From an uncultured Vibrio sp. (GTDB lineage Bacteria > Pseudomonadota > Gammaproteobacteria > Enterobacterales > Vibrionaceae), in NCBI GenBank assembly GCA_947504195.1, contig CANNGN010000006.1, positions 62,001-126,000 on the forward strand: a DNA stretch of 64,000 bases, written 5' to 3'. Shown here piece after piece: positions 38,971 to 51,451 of the stretch. Positions within the stretch are counted from its first letter, which is position 1; each line of letters starts with the position of its first letter. The notes beneath the pieces were generated by a model. The model did no database searches. It saw only the letters and a list, made by a program, of their open reading frames with translations, and was not told the origin of the DNA. Made by a program: the position numbers and the translations under genes.

Positions 38971-39759
38971 ATGTTAAATAATATATATTACTTACTTCCG
39001 TATGATTTTCGTCGTTTTCTATTTTCAAAGCTAAAAGCTAAGAGATTTAGGAAATGGCAACTAAAAAGAACCATTATTACTAACACTGGTTACTCGTTAA
39101 AACCATTTGATCAAAATAAATGCATTTTTGTACACATCCCAAAGGCTGCAGGAGTCTCTGTATGCCGAGGCTTGTTTCACAATTTGGCAGGAGGGCATAG
39201 TAATATAGAGCAGTATCAAGTTGTATTCTCGAAACAAGAGTTTGATGATTACTTCAAATTTACATTTGTCCGAAACCCATGGGATCGCCTTTTTTCTGCA
39301 TATAACTTCTTAAAGAACGAAGGGATGAATGATTCAGATAGAGATTGGGCGTTGGATAACATATCAGAATATTCATGTTTTAATGATTTTGTGAAAGGCT
39401 GGCTGACTGATTCAAATATATATAGCTCAATACACTTTATCCCCCAATATAAGTTCTTATGTCTACCAAATAGTGATGAAATTAATGTGGACTTTTTAGG
39501 TTTTTTTGAAAATATTCAAGGTGATTTTGATGTAATAGCAGACCAACTCAAGTTAAATCATAAGCCATTGCTAAAACATGAAAATAAAACCAAATCAAGT
39601 AGTCAAAAAGTGGATTATCGAGACTTCTATACAGATGAAACTCGTAAAATTGTTGCTGAAGTATACAAAAAAGATATTGAGATTTTCGGTTATAACTTTG
39701 ATAACTCATCACTAAAAAACCAACTAAAAAAACGTTCCACCTTAGAAGGATATGATTAA
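38971..39759 (+). CDS. Sulfotransferase family 2 protein in the LPS core locus
   Basis: A 262-residue cytosolic-type carbohydrate sulfotransferase. The PAPS 5'-phosphosulfate loop is FVHIPKAAGVSVCRG near 51-65 and the 3'-phosphate motif is FVRNPWDRLFSAYNF near 99-113. Both match the Sulfotransfer_2 pattern. It should transfer sulfate from PAPS to a sugar hydroxyl, plausibly on LPS core or O-antigen. It sits between a GT2 gene and convergent waaL, and genes making PAPS lie 16-20 kb away in this window. Base composition is AT-richer than that of waaA, suggesting a later arrival. Confidence 0.85.
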   Translation: MLNNIYYLLPYDFRRFLFSKLKAKRFRKWQLKRTIITNTGYSLKPFDQNKCIFVHIPKAAGVSVCRGLFHNLAGGHSNIEQYQVVFSKQEFDDYFKFTFVRNPWDRLFSAYNFLKNEGMNDSDRDWALDNISEYSCFNDFVKGWLTDSNIYSSIHFIPQYKFLCLPNSDEINVDFLGFFENIQGDFDVIADQLKLNHKPLLKHENKTKSSSQKVDYRDFYTDETRKIVAEVYKKDIEIFGYNFDNSSLKNQLKKRSTLEGYD

Positions 39760-39797
39760 TAGGGAAAAGTAATTAAAGTCGAAAATACTATCGTTGT

Positions 39798-41108
39798 TTA
39801 GTTTTCTCTTCTAAAATTATCAATTTTGTAATTGAAATAAAACGATAGGAAGCTTGCCATAAATATATTATGTGTAATTACCCCATATGATCTAAGATTA
39901 TAACTTTCAAAGGCATTAACGATTAACCAGAATGTAATAATGCTCATCCCTATGAAAAGCCAGGATTCACCATTTGGAATAGTATGCCTTAGTTTATAAA
40001 GTTGAACTAGAACCATGAAATAGCAGCTTATGATTAGAAGCCAACCAATGAGCCCATATGAGGCTAATATATCAACATGACTATTGTGAAAATGTTGTAG
40101 TCCTTTTATCGTTTCATTGATTGGATTAGATTTAAATAATTCTGATGACTGAATAATAAATTTAGGTGCTTTAGGCCCTAGACCAAATAATGGATATTGT
40201 TCGATAGATTTTGACGCCTCGAGCCAAGATCGAGCTCGAATCCCTGCACTATCAAGTGGAACATGTTCAAAGTCGCCAGATAATATTGATAAGATAGTTG
40301 AACTCTCTTGTTCAAAGCGGCTTTTAATCGCATTCTGTTGAAATAGAGCAATGATAATAACGGGGATTAATAGGTAACTCAGCAATACTTTAGTTTTGAA
40401 TCGTCTGGCTTTTTCAAAGCAAATTAAGACAAATATTGGTGCTAATATAAGTATTACTGCATAAGCAACAAAAACTTGACGGCTTTGAGAGCCAATAAGA
40501 ATAATAGCGGATAGCAGTATTATGACTAAATAACCCAACATACAGAAAGTATTCCGGTTAGATTTTAATATTTCAGTCGTAAAGAAAATGATCGCGACCA
40601 AGCAACATAGGCCGGAAAAAACAGATGTATACATAGCATTCTTTATGCCGAAATCTACTCTTATCCCCTTTGTTAAATTGATAAGGTCAGCACTAACTGT
40701 TGGACTTTGGAAGCATGCAAGTAATATCGCTAAGAAATACCCACCCCAAAGCCAATATATTTTGTGAGATTTTCCATTTAACCAAAATGCGAGAGGGATA
40801 AATAAGAACAATCGCGCAAGCTTATCTATTTTAGGTTGTGATGCTGACATATCGCCTAATACAGATAACCCTAAAAACCAGCTAATTATTTGAACAGCAA
40901 CGACTAACAGAAAAACGATAAAAATAGGCTCTTTGATTAAAAACCTAAAGTGAAGCTTGAGAGTAACGAGGCTACCAATTACAACCAAGACAGAAAAAAA
41001 ATGGTGCATACTTGGCAGAGAAAAAGCGGTTAGAACATATCCAAGTAGACTAAACAATGCCAATGCTTGCCATTGATTCGGTGAAATTGAGTTGATGATT
41101 TTTGTCAT
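39798..41108 (-). CDS. waaL: O-antigen ligase WaaL
   Basis: A 436-residue polytopic protein with about 10-12 TM helices and a large periplasmic loop (about 265-350) containing the arginine-rich AGIRARSWLEA and the conserved HFHNSHVDILASYG with the essential His. It joins undecaprenyl-PP-linked O-antigen to lipid A-core in the periplasm. I use the ATG at 41108, which overlaps the waaF stop as TAATG, instead of a longer frame inside waaF. Confidence 0.88.
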   Translation of the reverse strand: MTKIINSISPNQWQALALFSLLGYVLTAFSLPSMHHFFSVLVVIGSLVTLKLHFRFLIKEPIFIVFLLVVAVQIISWFLGLSVLGDMSASQPKIDKLARLFLFIPLAFWLNGKSHKIYWLWGGYFLAILLACFQSPTVSADLINLTKGIRVDFGIKNAMYTSVFSGLCCLVAIIFFTTEILKSNRNTFCMLGYLVIILLSAIILIGSQSRQVFVAYAVILILAPIFVLICFEKARRFKTKVLLSYLLIPVIIIALFQQNAIKSRFEQESSTILSILSGDFEHVPLDSAGIRARSWLEASKSIEQYPLFGLGPKAPKFIIQSSELFKSNPINETIKGLQHFHNSHVDILASYGLIGWLLIISCYFMVLVQLYKLRHTIPNGESWLFIGMSIITFWLIVNAFESYNLRSYGVITHNIFMASFLSFYFNYKIDNFRREN

Positions 41109-42130
41109 TAAAATTCCTGAATGACCTGCTCGGGCAATAACTCTTTCAAGCATTTCAAATGCCCTAGCGGACATTCACGTTTGAAACACGGTCGACATTC
41201 TATATCGGTATGGACAGTGCTTGCGTGCTCTGAAAGTGGTGGAGTGTATTGAGGTGATGTTGAACCATATACGACAATAACACGGCAGCCTACAGCGGCG
41301 GCTACATGCATTAAGCCTGAGTCATTACTGATCACCGTTTCACAGGCGGCCAATAGATCGACGGCTTCAATTAACGAGGTTTTCCCAGCTAATACGATAG
41401 CCTGAGTTTGATTCTCTGAAGTTAGTTGAGAAACGATATTTTCACATGCAGCAACGTCTTTCTGTGATCCATATAGCCAGACCTGATAGCCACGATTTAT
41501 CATCTCTTGGGCTACCGCTGCATAATGTTCTTCAGGCCATTTTTTAGCTGGACCAAACTCAGCGCCTGGGCATAAGCCAAGCACGGGTCGATTTGTATGC
41601 AATCCAAATTTTGTTAACGTAGCTTGTTGAATATCATAATCGATTGATAATTTTGGTTTTGGGAGTAATGCGAGGCCGCCTAGGGAGGTTGAATCAATCA
41701 TATCGGCTTTTGGAAGCGCTAATGCTACATAACGTTCGACCATATATTGGAATGACTTTTTATTGTTACGGATGTCATTCAAAAGCCCATAGCGCATTTC
41801 ACCCTTCCAACCTATACGAGTTGGAATATTGGCAAACCAAGGAATCAGTGCTGATTTGGCAGAATTAGGGAGGACATAAGCATGCGTATAGTTATGTTCA
41901 CTTAAGGACCTACCGATTTCACGCCGCTTAAGTAAATTGAACTCACCATGACCAATTGGCATGGTGAGAGCTTGATTTATTTCGGGCATTCTTTCTAATA
42001 TCGGTTTACACCATTCTGGCGCTAATACATCAATGGTGCTGTTAGGGTATTGTTGTTTTAAAGTAATATAGAGTGATTGAGACATCACCATATCACCTAC
42101 CCAGGAGGGACCAATTATTAGGATTTTCAT
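41108..42130 (-). CDS. waaF: ADP-heptose:LPS heptosyltransferase II WaaF
   Basis: A 340-residue GT9 enzyme. It begins MKILIIGPSWVGDMVMSQ, a WaaF hallmark, and has LCPGAEFGPAKKWPEEHYA near 187-205 and ISNDSGLMHVAAAVGC near 266-281 for ADP-heptose binding. It adds the second heptose to the inner core. Its stop overlaps the waaL start, giving coupled translation. Confidence 0.95.
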   Translation of the reverse strand: MKILIIGPSWVGDMVMSQSLYITLKQQYPNSTIDVLAPEWCKPILERMPEINQALTMPIGHGEFNLLKRREIGRSLSEHNYTHAYVLPNSAKSALIPWFANIPTRIGWKGEMRYGLLNDIRNNKKSFQYMVERYVALALPKADMIDSTSLGGLALLPKPKLSIDYDIQQATLTKFGLHTNRPVLGLCPGAEFGPAKKWPEEHYAAVAQEMINRGYQVWLYGSQKDVAACENIVSQLTSENQTQAIVLAGKTSLIEAVDLLAACETVISNDSGLMHVAAAVGCRVIVVYGSTSPQYTPPLSEHASTVHTDIECRPCFKRECPLGHLKCLKELLPEQVIQEF

Positions 42131-42166
42131 TTACAGCCTTTGTACTCGATATTGTATTCTTAGACC

Positions 42167-42198
42167 TTCCCACTGATTCATTTAGCTCAGTGGGAAGT
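42167..42198 (-). other. Stem-loop between ugd and waaF
   Basis: A perfect 11-base stem (42167-42177 with 42188-42198) and 10-base loop in the 81-base gap. No U-run follows on the minus strand, so it may attenuate or protect mRNA rather than terminate. Confidence 0.5.
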
Positions 42199-42211
42199 GA
42201 AGGGCGTAGGC

Positions 42212-43378
42212 TTAATCAGAACCAAACAAGTCACGAGTGTAGACTTTATCAGCAACATCTGCCAATTCTTCGACCATTCGGTTTGACACGATAACATCTG
42301 AGCATTGTTTAAACTCTTCAAAATCCTTAATCACTTTTGAGTGAAAGAATTCATCTTCTTTCATTACTGGTTCATAAACAACGACTTCAATACCTTTTGC
42401 TTTAAGGCGTTTCATTATCCCTTGAATAGAAGAAGCTCGGAAGTTGTCAGAGCCTGCCTTCATAATTAAGCGATAGATACCAACAATATCTGGCTTGCGT
42501 GAAATAATACTGTCTGCAATAAAGTCTTTGCGAGTTCGGTTTGCATCAACAATAGAGCCAATAATGTTGTTTGGCACATTGTTGTAGTTAGCAAGAAGCT
42601 GCTTGGTATCTTTCGGTAAACAGTAACCACCATAACCAAATGATGGGTTGTTGTAGTGGTTACCGATACGTGGATCCAAACATACTCCACCAATAATTTG
42701 ACGAGCGTCTAAACCATGAGCTTCGGCGTAAGAGTCAAGTTCATTAAAGTAAGCAACGCGCATCGCCAAGTAAGTGTTTGAAAAGAGTTTGACAGCTTCA
42801 GCTTCGGTTGAATTAGTAAACAGTACATCGATGTCTTCTTTAATCGCACCTTCAACCAATAGGTTTGCGAATATTTCAGCACGCTCGCTTTGTTCACCAA
42901 CAATAATACGAGAAGGGTGAAGGTTGTCGTAAAGTGCACGACCTTCGCGTAAAAATTCTGGTGAAAATAGAATATTGTCGCTGCCGAGTTCTTGACGAAT
43001 TCGCTCTGTGTAACCAACTGGGACCGTTGACTTGATGATCATTGTTGCATTTGGATTGATTTCAATGACATCTTTGATAACCGCTTCAACGGAAGAAGTA
43101 TTAAAGTAATTGGTTTGAGGATCATAGTCTGTTGGTGTCGCGATGATGACATATTGCGCGTCTTTATAAGCCAATTCTTTATCTAGAGTTGCAGTAAAGT
43201 CGAGTTCTTTCGTGTTAAGGAACTCTTCAATTTCCTTATCTACGATGGGTGACTTACGTTGGTTCAGTAAAGCAACCTTTTCTTCGATAACATCTAGAGC
43301 GAAGACGGTGTGATTTTGTGCAAGTAATACTGAGTTGGATAATCCAACGTACCCAGTACCGGCGACAGCTATTTTCAT
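42212..43378 (-). CDS. ugd: UDP-glucose 6-dehydrogenase
   Basis: A 388-residue NAD-dependent enzyme oxidising UDP-glucose to UDP-glucuronate. The Rossmann start is [29 protein letters not shown] is near 139-147, and the catalytic Cys lies in [11 protein letters not shown] near 248-258. Length matches E. coli Ugd (388). In this locus UDP-GlcA would feed acidic core or surface sugars. Confidence 0.95.
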   Translation of the reverse strand: MKIAVAGTGYVGLSNSVLLAQNHTVFALDVIEEKVALLNQRKSPIVDKEIEEFLNTKELDFTATLDKELAYKDAQYVIIATPTDYDPQTNYFNTSSVEAVIKDVIEINPNATMIIKSTVPVGYTERIRQELGSDNILFSPEFLREGRALYDNLHPSRIIVGEQSERAEIFANLLVEGAIKEDIDVLFTNSTEAEAVKLFSNTYLAMRVAYFNELDSYAEAHGLDARQIIGGVCLDPRIGNHYNNPSFGYGGYCLPKDTKQLLANYNNVPNNIIGSIVDANRTRKDFIADSIISRKPDIVGIYRLIMKAGSDNFRASSIQGIMKRLKAKGIEVVVYEPVMKEDEFFHSKVIKDFEEFKQCSDVIVSNRMVEELADVADKVYTRDLFGSD

Positions 43379-43460
43379 AACAACCTCTAAAAAACAATAA
43401 ATACTAATGCGTAATGTTAAGCATAGTATAAGAATTGAAAACCAAGAATATAGTTAAATC

Positions 43461-44402
43461 TTAAGAGTTAATAATTTGTAAGTATTCTGAGACACCTTCT
43501 GAGACAGACATAAATTTAATGTCACATCCAGATGCACGTAGCTTAGTTAAGTCGGCTTGAGTAAATTCTTGATACGCACCTTTTAAGTGCTCTGGAAACG
43601 GAATTGTCTCAATCTGGCCATGTCCATGATGTTCAATGACGGCCTTAGCAACTTCATTAAATGATTCGGCGTTGCCTGTGCCTAAGTTAAATATGCCAGA
43701 AACCTTATTTTGCATAAACCAGAGATTTACCTCGGCAACGTCACCTACATAAACAAAGTCTCGTATAAAGTGCTCACTGCCAGCAAAGAGTTTTGGGTTT
43801 TCGCCTGCTTTCATTTGATTATTTAAATGGAATGCAACGGATGCCATAGAGCCTTTGTGATTCTCTCGCGGTCCATAAACATTAAAGTAACGAAACCCTG
43901 TTATTTGCGATAATGTTTCTCCATGCTGTTCGGCATCAAGCCATAAGCGACGAACATAATTGTCAAATTGCTGTTTGGAATAACCGTAAACATTGAGCGC
44001 ACCTTCATATTGAGACTCTTCAATGAAAGTATCGGTCTCTCCATAGGTCGCTGCCGATGATGCATAAAGAAATGGGATTTCACGGTCAAGGCAGTAATGA
44101 AGGAGTTCTTTTGAATACTCATAGTTGTTGAGCATCATGTATTTGCCATCCCACTCTGTAGTAGCTGAACATGCTCCTTCGTGGAAAATAGCATCAATGG
44201 GACCAAAGTCGTCACCCGCCATTATTTGCGTCAAAAAATCGTCACGATCCATATAATCTGCTATGTTTAAATCGACAAGATTTTTGAATTTGTGGCCATT
44301 TTTAAGATTATCGACAACCAATATGTCATTGATACCTTTGTCATTAAGTGCTTTAACGATGTTGCTGCCAATCATGCCAGCGCCGCCAGTTACTATGATC
44401 AT
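43461..44402 (-). CDS. hldD: ADP-L-glycero-D-manno-heptose 6-epimerase HldD
   Basis: A 313-residue SDR epimerase. N-terminal [18 protein letters not shown] is the NAD-binding loop, the catalytic YGYSK motif is near 139-143, and [21 protein letters not shown] is the family block. It makes the heptose donor used by WaaC and WaaF. In vibrios hldD (gmhD/rfaD) usually marks the border between core and O-antigen/capsule loci, as here. Confidence 0.96.
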   Translation of the reverse strand: MIIVTGGAGMIGSNIVKALNDKGINDILVVDNLKNGHKFKNLVDLNIADYMDRDDFLTQIMAGDDFGPIDAIFHEGACSATTEWDGKYMMLNNYEYSKELLHYCLDREIPFLYASSAATYGETDTFIEESQYEGALNVYGYSKQQFDNYVRRLWLDAEQHGETLSQITGFRYFNVYGPRENHKGSMASVAFHLNNQMKAGENPKLFAGSEHFIRDFVYVGDVAEVNLWFMQNKVSGIFNLGTGNAESFNEVAKAVIEHHGHGQIETIPFPEHLKGAYQEFTQADLTKLRASGCDIKFMSVSEGVSEYLQIINS

Positions 44403-44770
44403 AGGTTTTCTCGCAATTGTTTGAAATTTATGAATATCATTATAGACTCATCTGCTCGAGGATGAAATCACAAATAGTCGGCACGAAACTTGAAAGAGTT
44501 ATAACACTATAGAATTAAGTGTTAATGTTTTGACACAGAAGCTAGTTAAGATGGATGTTTTACTAGTTATTTGCGTTGTAGGAGTTGGGCCTAAGGGCGG
44601 TAGCGTTAGCATAATTGTTATTTGTATTAGTAGCCTAAAGTTAGTCTAGACCAGTTATTCATTTTAGGTATTTTTAGTCTTAATTATTTATACTAATAAT
44701 ATTTTTAATTTATAAAGTGGTTTTATTTATTCACTAAAGGTTTAAGTATATAATATATCCAGAGGTTTTA
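44403..44770 (+). promoter_or_regulatory. O-antigen operon leader with JUMPstart/ops region
   Basis: A 368-base non-coding leader separates divergent hldD and wzm. It becomes very AT-rich toward wzm. It contains a JUMPstart-like block about 30 bases long ending in the ops element (separate entry). No sigma-70 promoter could be chosen with confidence; TTGAAA at 44490 has no well-spaced partner. Confidence 0.7.
44573..44607 (+). promoter_or_regulatory. JUMPstart sequence with ops element for RfaH
   Basis: The ops core GGCGGTAGCGTT is at 44596-44607, one base from the consensus GGCGGTAGCGTG, preceded by GTTGTAGGAG and GGGCCTAAG as in vibrio JUMPstart sequences. RNA polymerase pauses here and recruits the antiterminator RfaH, allowing transcription through long polysaccharide operons. 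Confidence 0.85.
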
Positions 44771-45532
44771 ATGAATTTTCAGTATTATATTGATTTGATT
44801 TTAATTTTGACAAAAAAAGATACACAAGTAAGATATAAGAATAGTGCTTTTGGATATATTTGGTCAATCGCTAACCCTATTTGTTTTTCTCTAATTTACT
44901 TTATTGCTTTCAAAGTTATAATGAAAGTGCCAATTGATAATTACCCTACTTTTTTACTAACAGCTTTATTTTCTTGGCAATGGATAAATAACTCAATAAA
45001 TAATAATTTATATATATATATGGCAAATTCTCAGGTGATTAAAAAAATGAATTTCCCTCGGTATTCATTGCCACTTTCAAGTATATTGATGGAGTGTCTG
45101 CATTTTATTGTAACTATACCAGTGATTTTTATACTTTTATACTTTAATGATATATATCCAACTATAGATTGGATATACGGGATTCCGCTACTTTTAATGG
45201 TCCAGATTATAATGCTATTAGGGATTTCATTAATTTTTTCTTCTCTCAATCTTTTTTTTAGAGATATTGAAAGGTTTGTTCAGTTAAGTATTGTTATGCT
45301 CTTTTATGCAACTCCAATTTTATATTCTGAAAGTATGATACCTAGTGAGTTCAAAATCATTCTAGATTTGAACCCGTTCTCATATCTTATTCTTAATTGG
45401 AGAGGTGTATTTATCGATGGTCATTTTAATATTACATACTTTATTAACACCTTGAGCTGGAGTTTGGTTTTTATTTTTCTTGGAGCATGGATTTATAATA
45501 AAACAAAGTACAAGTTTGCTGAGGTACTATAG
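44771..45532 (+). CDS. wzm: O-antigen ABC transporter permease Wzm
   Basis: A 253-residue ABC-2 type permease with six predicted TM helices. The cytoplasmic N-terminus ends in VRYKNSAFGYIWSIANP, the family's conserved amphipathic entry segment. With Wzt it exports finished, undecaprenyl-PP-linked O-antigen. The coding sequence is markedly AT-rich. Its stop overlaps the wzt GTG by one base. Confidence 0.93.
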   Translation: MNFQYYIDLILILTKKDTQVRYKNSAFGYIWSIANPICFSLIYFIAFKVIMKVPIDNYPTFLLTALFSWQWINNSINNNLYIYMANSQVIKKMNFPRYSLPLSSILMECLHFIVTIPVIFILLYFNDIYPTIDWIYGIPLLLMVQIIMLLGISLIFSSLNLFFRDIERFVQLSIVMLFYATPILYSESMIPSEFKIILDLNPFSYLILNWRGVFIDGHFNITYFINTLSWSLVFIFLGAWIYNKTKYKFAEVL

Positions 45533-46286
45533 TGAAAACGAGTCGTAGTAATTGTGCCATCGAATTTTGTGATGTTACTAAGTCATACCCACTTTATCAC
45601 CACATTAGTATGGGGTTAAAGGGGCTGATTTTTAATCCTCAAAAAATTAAGTCCTTTTTAAAGGATAAAAAATTTACTGCAATAGAAAATGTGTCATTTT
45701 CAGTTGAAAAAGGTGACTGTCTAGGGATCGTAGGAAAGAATGGTGCGGGAAAAAGTACATCATTGGGCTTAATGGCTGGAGTTATAATACCATCCAATGG
45801 AATAGTAAGAGTAAATGGGAGGGTCGCTGCAATGTTGGAGTTGGGGGGAGGATTTCATCCAGATCTAACAGGTAGGGACAATATATATCTAAATGCTATT
45901 TTACTTGGATTAACAAAACACGAGGTTGATCTGATAATAGAAGATATTATTGAGTTTAGTGAACTAGGTGAATTTATAAACGAGCCAATAAGAATATACT
46001 CAAGTGGGATGTTGGCCAGGTTAGGATTCTCTGTAATTAGTAAGATTGAACCAGATATTATAATTATAGATGAAGTCCTTGCTGTAGGAGATTCTTCCTT
46101 TCAAAAAAAATGTTTAGATGTAATTAAAGATTTCATAAGGAAAAAGATTACAGTTGTTATTGTATCGCATAATATTGATGATATTAGAAAGCATTGTAAT
46201 AAAGTAGCATGGTTTGAAGAACATAGATTAAAAGTTTTCGGTAATAGCTCAGATGTTATTAAACAATATGAAGAGAGAAATAATTA

Positions 46287-46287
<1 letters not shown>
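45532..46287 (+). CDS. wzt: O-antigen ABC transporter ATPase Wzt, short form
   Basis: A 251-residue ABC ATPase. Walker A is GIVGKNGAGKST near 64-75, the signature is the degenerate YSSGM typical of Wzt near 161-165, and Walker B is IIIIDEVLAVGD near 180-191. The protein ends soon after the ATPase core, with no C-terminal carbohydrate-binding domain, as in Klebsiella O2a Wzt. Chain length is then expected to be set without recognition of a terminal cap. GTG start, coupled to wzm and to the next gene by one-base overlaps. Confidence 0.93.
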
Positions 46288-49182
<2,895 letters not shown>

Positions 49183-49234
49183 ATACTATAGAGTCTTATT
49201 ATTATTTCTGGCTCTAACTATTAATAGGTTTTCT

Positions 49235-50149
49235 GTGACTAAATTAAATATTGCGGTAGTTCTGGTAACGTTTAATCGTTGTGAGATGCTTAAAGACAAC
49301 CTTTACTCGCTCAAGGAACAAGGCTCTTTAACGTATTTTATCATTGATAATAACAGTTCAGACAATACTAAAGAGGTTGTTGATAATTTTTCTTCAGTTA
49401 TTACAGACGAAGTATATTATTTCAATACAAAGGCAAATCTTGGTGGCGCTGGTGGTTTTGCCATTGGGTGTGAAAAAGCACTTGCATCCTTAAAAAATTT
49501 TACTCATTTGTGGTTGTCTGATGATGATGTCAAGTTTTCCCCGAATTGCTTAAGTAAATTAACGCCTTATATTGATGAAAAAACCATTTTACAACCTATG
49601 CGCTATGCTCTTGATGGAACTAATGCTGAAGCATCATCTACATTAATTGACTTAGATTCTGTATTTATTTTAAATCACAAACGAAACTCAGTCATGGATA
49701 CCGACTGGGCTCAAGCACAGAATCCATTTGATATCGAAAATATACCATTCGAAGGGCCTTTAATCCCTAGAGAGGTATTTGAAAGTATTGGTATTCCAGA
49801 TAAGCAATATTTTATTTTTAGTGATGATTTAGATTTCTCTTTGAGTGCTTTAAGGAAAGGATTCGATATAAAATGTATTCCAGAAGCAAAAATGATTCGT
49901 TTGCGGCCAGCTGAACCAAACTATAAACCTACAGATTGGAAAAGCTATTTTGTATACCGTAATTTTTTCCATATTCATAAAAAATTTGGTAATAACTGGT
50001 ATGTTCGCAATCGCCCATATTTATTAGCTTTACTAATTATCATATATTGCTTATTTACGTGGAATTTAAGCGGAATTTCTATAATTAGAGATGCGTTATC
50101 GGATGGCATGTCTGATAATTTTTATCTTAATGAAAAATACATCCCATAA
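49235..50149 (+). CDS. GlfT1-like glycosyltransferase family 2
   Basis: A 304-residue GT-A enzyme. Motifs: VLVTFNRCEMLKDNL near the start, IDNNSSDNT, NLGGAGGFAIG near 69-79, LSDDDVKF near 93-100 and FSDDLDFSL later, plus a C-terminal hydrophobic segment. This pattern (GGAGGF and a triple Asp) is shared with galactofuranosyl- and rhamnosyltransferases. I choose GTG at 49235 (AATAGG upstream); the frame is open back to a TTG at 49169 inside glf, which would add a hydrophobic stretch. It may start the galactofuran chain that GlfT2 extends. Confidence 0.78.
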   Translation: MTKLNIAVVLVTFNRCEMLKDNLYSLKEQGSLTYFIIDNNSSDNTKEVVDNFSSVITDEVYYFNTKANLGGAGGFAIGCEKALASLKNFTHLWLSDDDVKFSPNCLSKLTPYIDEKTILQPMRYALDGTNAEASSTLIDLDSVFILNHKRNSVMDTDWAQAQNPFDIENIPFEGPLIPREVFESIGIPDKQYFIFSDDLDFSLSALRKGFDIKCIPEAKMIRLRPAEPNYKPTDWKSYFVYRNFFHIHKKFGNNWYVRNRPYLLALLIIIYCLFTWNLSGISIIRDALSDGMSDNFYLNEKYIP

Positions 50150-50164
50150 CATATAGGAAATATT

Positions 50165-51355
50165 ATGCGAATCAGAGAGTTTATTTTTAATCAATTCCAA
50201 AAAGAGGTGATCGATTTAGATATATCAAAATTAATTTCCTATCCTAGTAATAGAATGAATTTTTTTGATTTTGACGATGTTCTTGAAAATCAAATTATTC
50301 ATACAAATAGTCCTGAACTAATTATAGAGAATTACTATGGAAAAATATATGTATTTTTAGATATAGAGCTGAAAGATGCTATATGTAGATTTCGGGTGAC
50401 TACTAATGATCCATCATGCGATATTCATGACATAGTGCTTTATCCAGGAGTTAATAGGGTTAGATTGTCTATAGATAATGAATCATATCATACGTTATGT
50501 GTTGATTTTAATTTTTTAAAAAAGGGTCAGTTTCGAATTAATAATATAAAATTTTTTAAATATAAATACTTCTCTTTACCAAATTGCCTACCAACCCCTA
50601 ATTTTGTAGAAAAGTATAATGAGAAATTCGATTTAGATGATGTGTTTTATCTAAACTGTCCAGAGCCACATTCACATGAACGCTTTATCCATATATTTCC
50701 TCATATTAATATAGATGATAATATCACTACACTAGATATTGGTGCCGGTGGAGCACCAATGTTTAGTGACTACTTAATTTCAAAATCTAATATGCAGGTA
50801 GATCTTTTAGTCTATGGTGAGGATGATTGTAGACGCGCCAATAGATTAATTGAAATGAATAATATATCGAGTAATTATTCAGTTGTGGAAGGTGATATCC
50901 TAGATAGTAATGATGGTGCGAAAAAATATGACCAAATATTATTACTCGATGTATTAGAACATATTGAAGATCATGTTTTATGCTTATCTAATATAGCAAA
51001 AATGATGTCAGATGAATCCAAACTAATTATTAGCGTTCCTAATAATAACTATTCAAATATTTTTGGCGATGAATTTAACGATTATGTTGGCCATGTTAGA
51101 GATGGGTATAGCAAAGAACAAATCTTAAATGTTTTACAATCTTCTGGGTTTAAAATAAATGAAATGAAGTATTATGGAGGAAATAATAATGATTTTTATG
51201 AAAATTATTATAAGAAAAATAAGATTTGGAATGAAAATATACGATTTCATCAAGAAAATTTTGAATTAGTTCGTGATAATATGAACTTAAAAGAGGTTTA
51301 TGACTCAGCTAATGCTATTAGCTTGTTAGCTATTTGTTCGTTGAGTGATGCTTAA
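50165..51355 (+). CDS. Class I SAM-dependent methyltransferase with an extra N-terminal domain
   Basis: A 396-residue protein. Residues about 1-165 form a beta-rich domain of unknown type. The methyltransferase core follows: LDIGAGGAPMF near 196-206 (motif I), LLLDVLEHIEDH near 259-270 (motif II/post-I) and LIISVPNN near 289-296. It is the AT-richest gene seen here. As last gene of the O-antigen operon it may O-methylate the chain or a terminal sugar, but Wzt lacks the domain that would recognise such a cap. Confidence 0.75.
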   Translation: MRIREFIFNQFQKEVIDLDISKLISYPSNRMNFFDFDDVLENQIIHTNSPELIIENYYGKIYVFLDIELKDAICRFRVTTNDPSCDIHDIVLYPGVNRVRLSIDNESYHTLCVDFNFLKKGQFRINNIKFFKYKYFSLPNCLPTPNFVEKYNEKFDLDDVFYLNCPEPHSHERFIHIFPHINIDDNITTLDIGAGGAPMFSDYLISKSNMQVDLLVYGEDDCRRANRLIEMNNISSNYSVVEGDILDSNDGAKKYDQILLLDVLEHIEDHVLCLSNIAKMMSDESKLIISVPNNNYSNIFGDEFNDYVGHVRDGYSKEQILNVLQSSGFKINEMKYYGGNNNDFYENYYKKNKIWNENIRFHQENFELVRDNMNLKEVYDSANAISLLAICSLSDA

Positions 51356-51451
51356 TCAATATCTAAATAAAATATGATTTTGGTTTTTAGGAAGGATATA
51401 AAATATAGTTTCCTGAGAACCATTATTATTGCTAATAATTTACTTAGTTCA

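Noticed and set aside
41109..41174. Longer N-terminus for WaaL inside the end of waaF
   Set aside because: The ATG at 41108 gives a coupled TAATG overlap and a normal hydrophobic start; the extra 22 residues are hydrophilic and lie in waaF coding sequence.
44479..44494. Sigma-54-like element CGGCACG-N4-TTGAA upstream of wzm
   Set aside because: The invariant GC of the -12 element is replaced by GA, and O-antigen operons are normally sigma-70/RfaH controlled.
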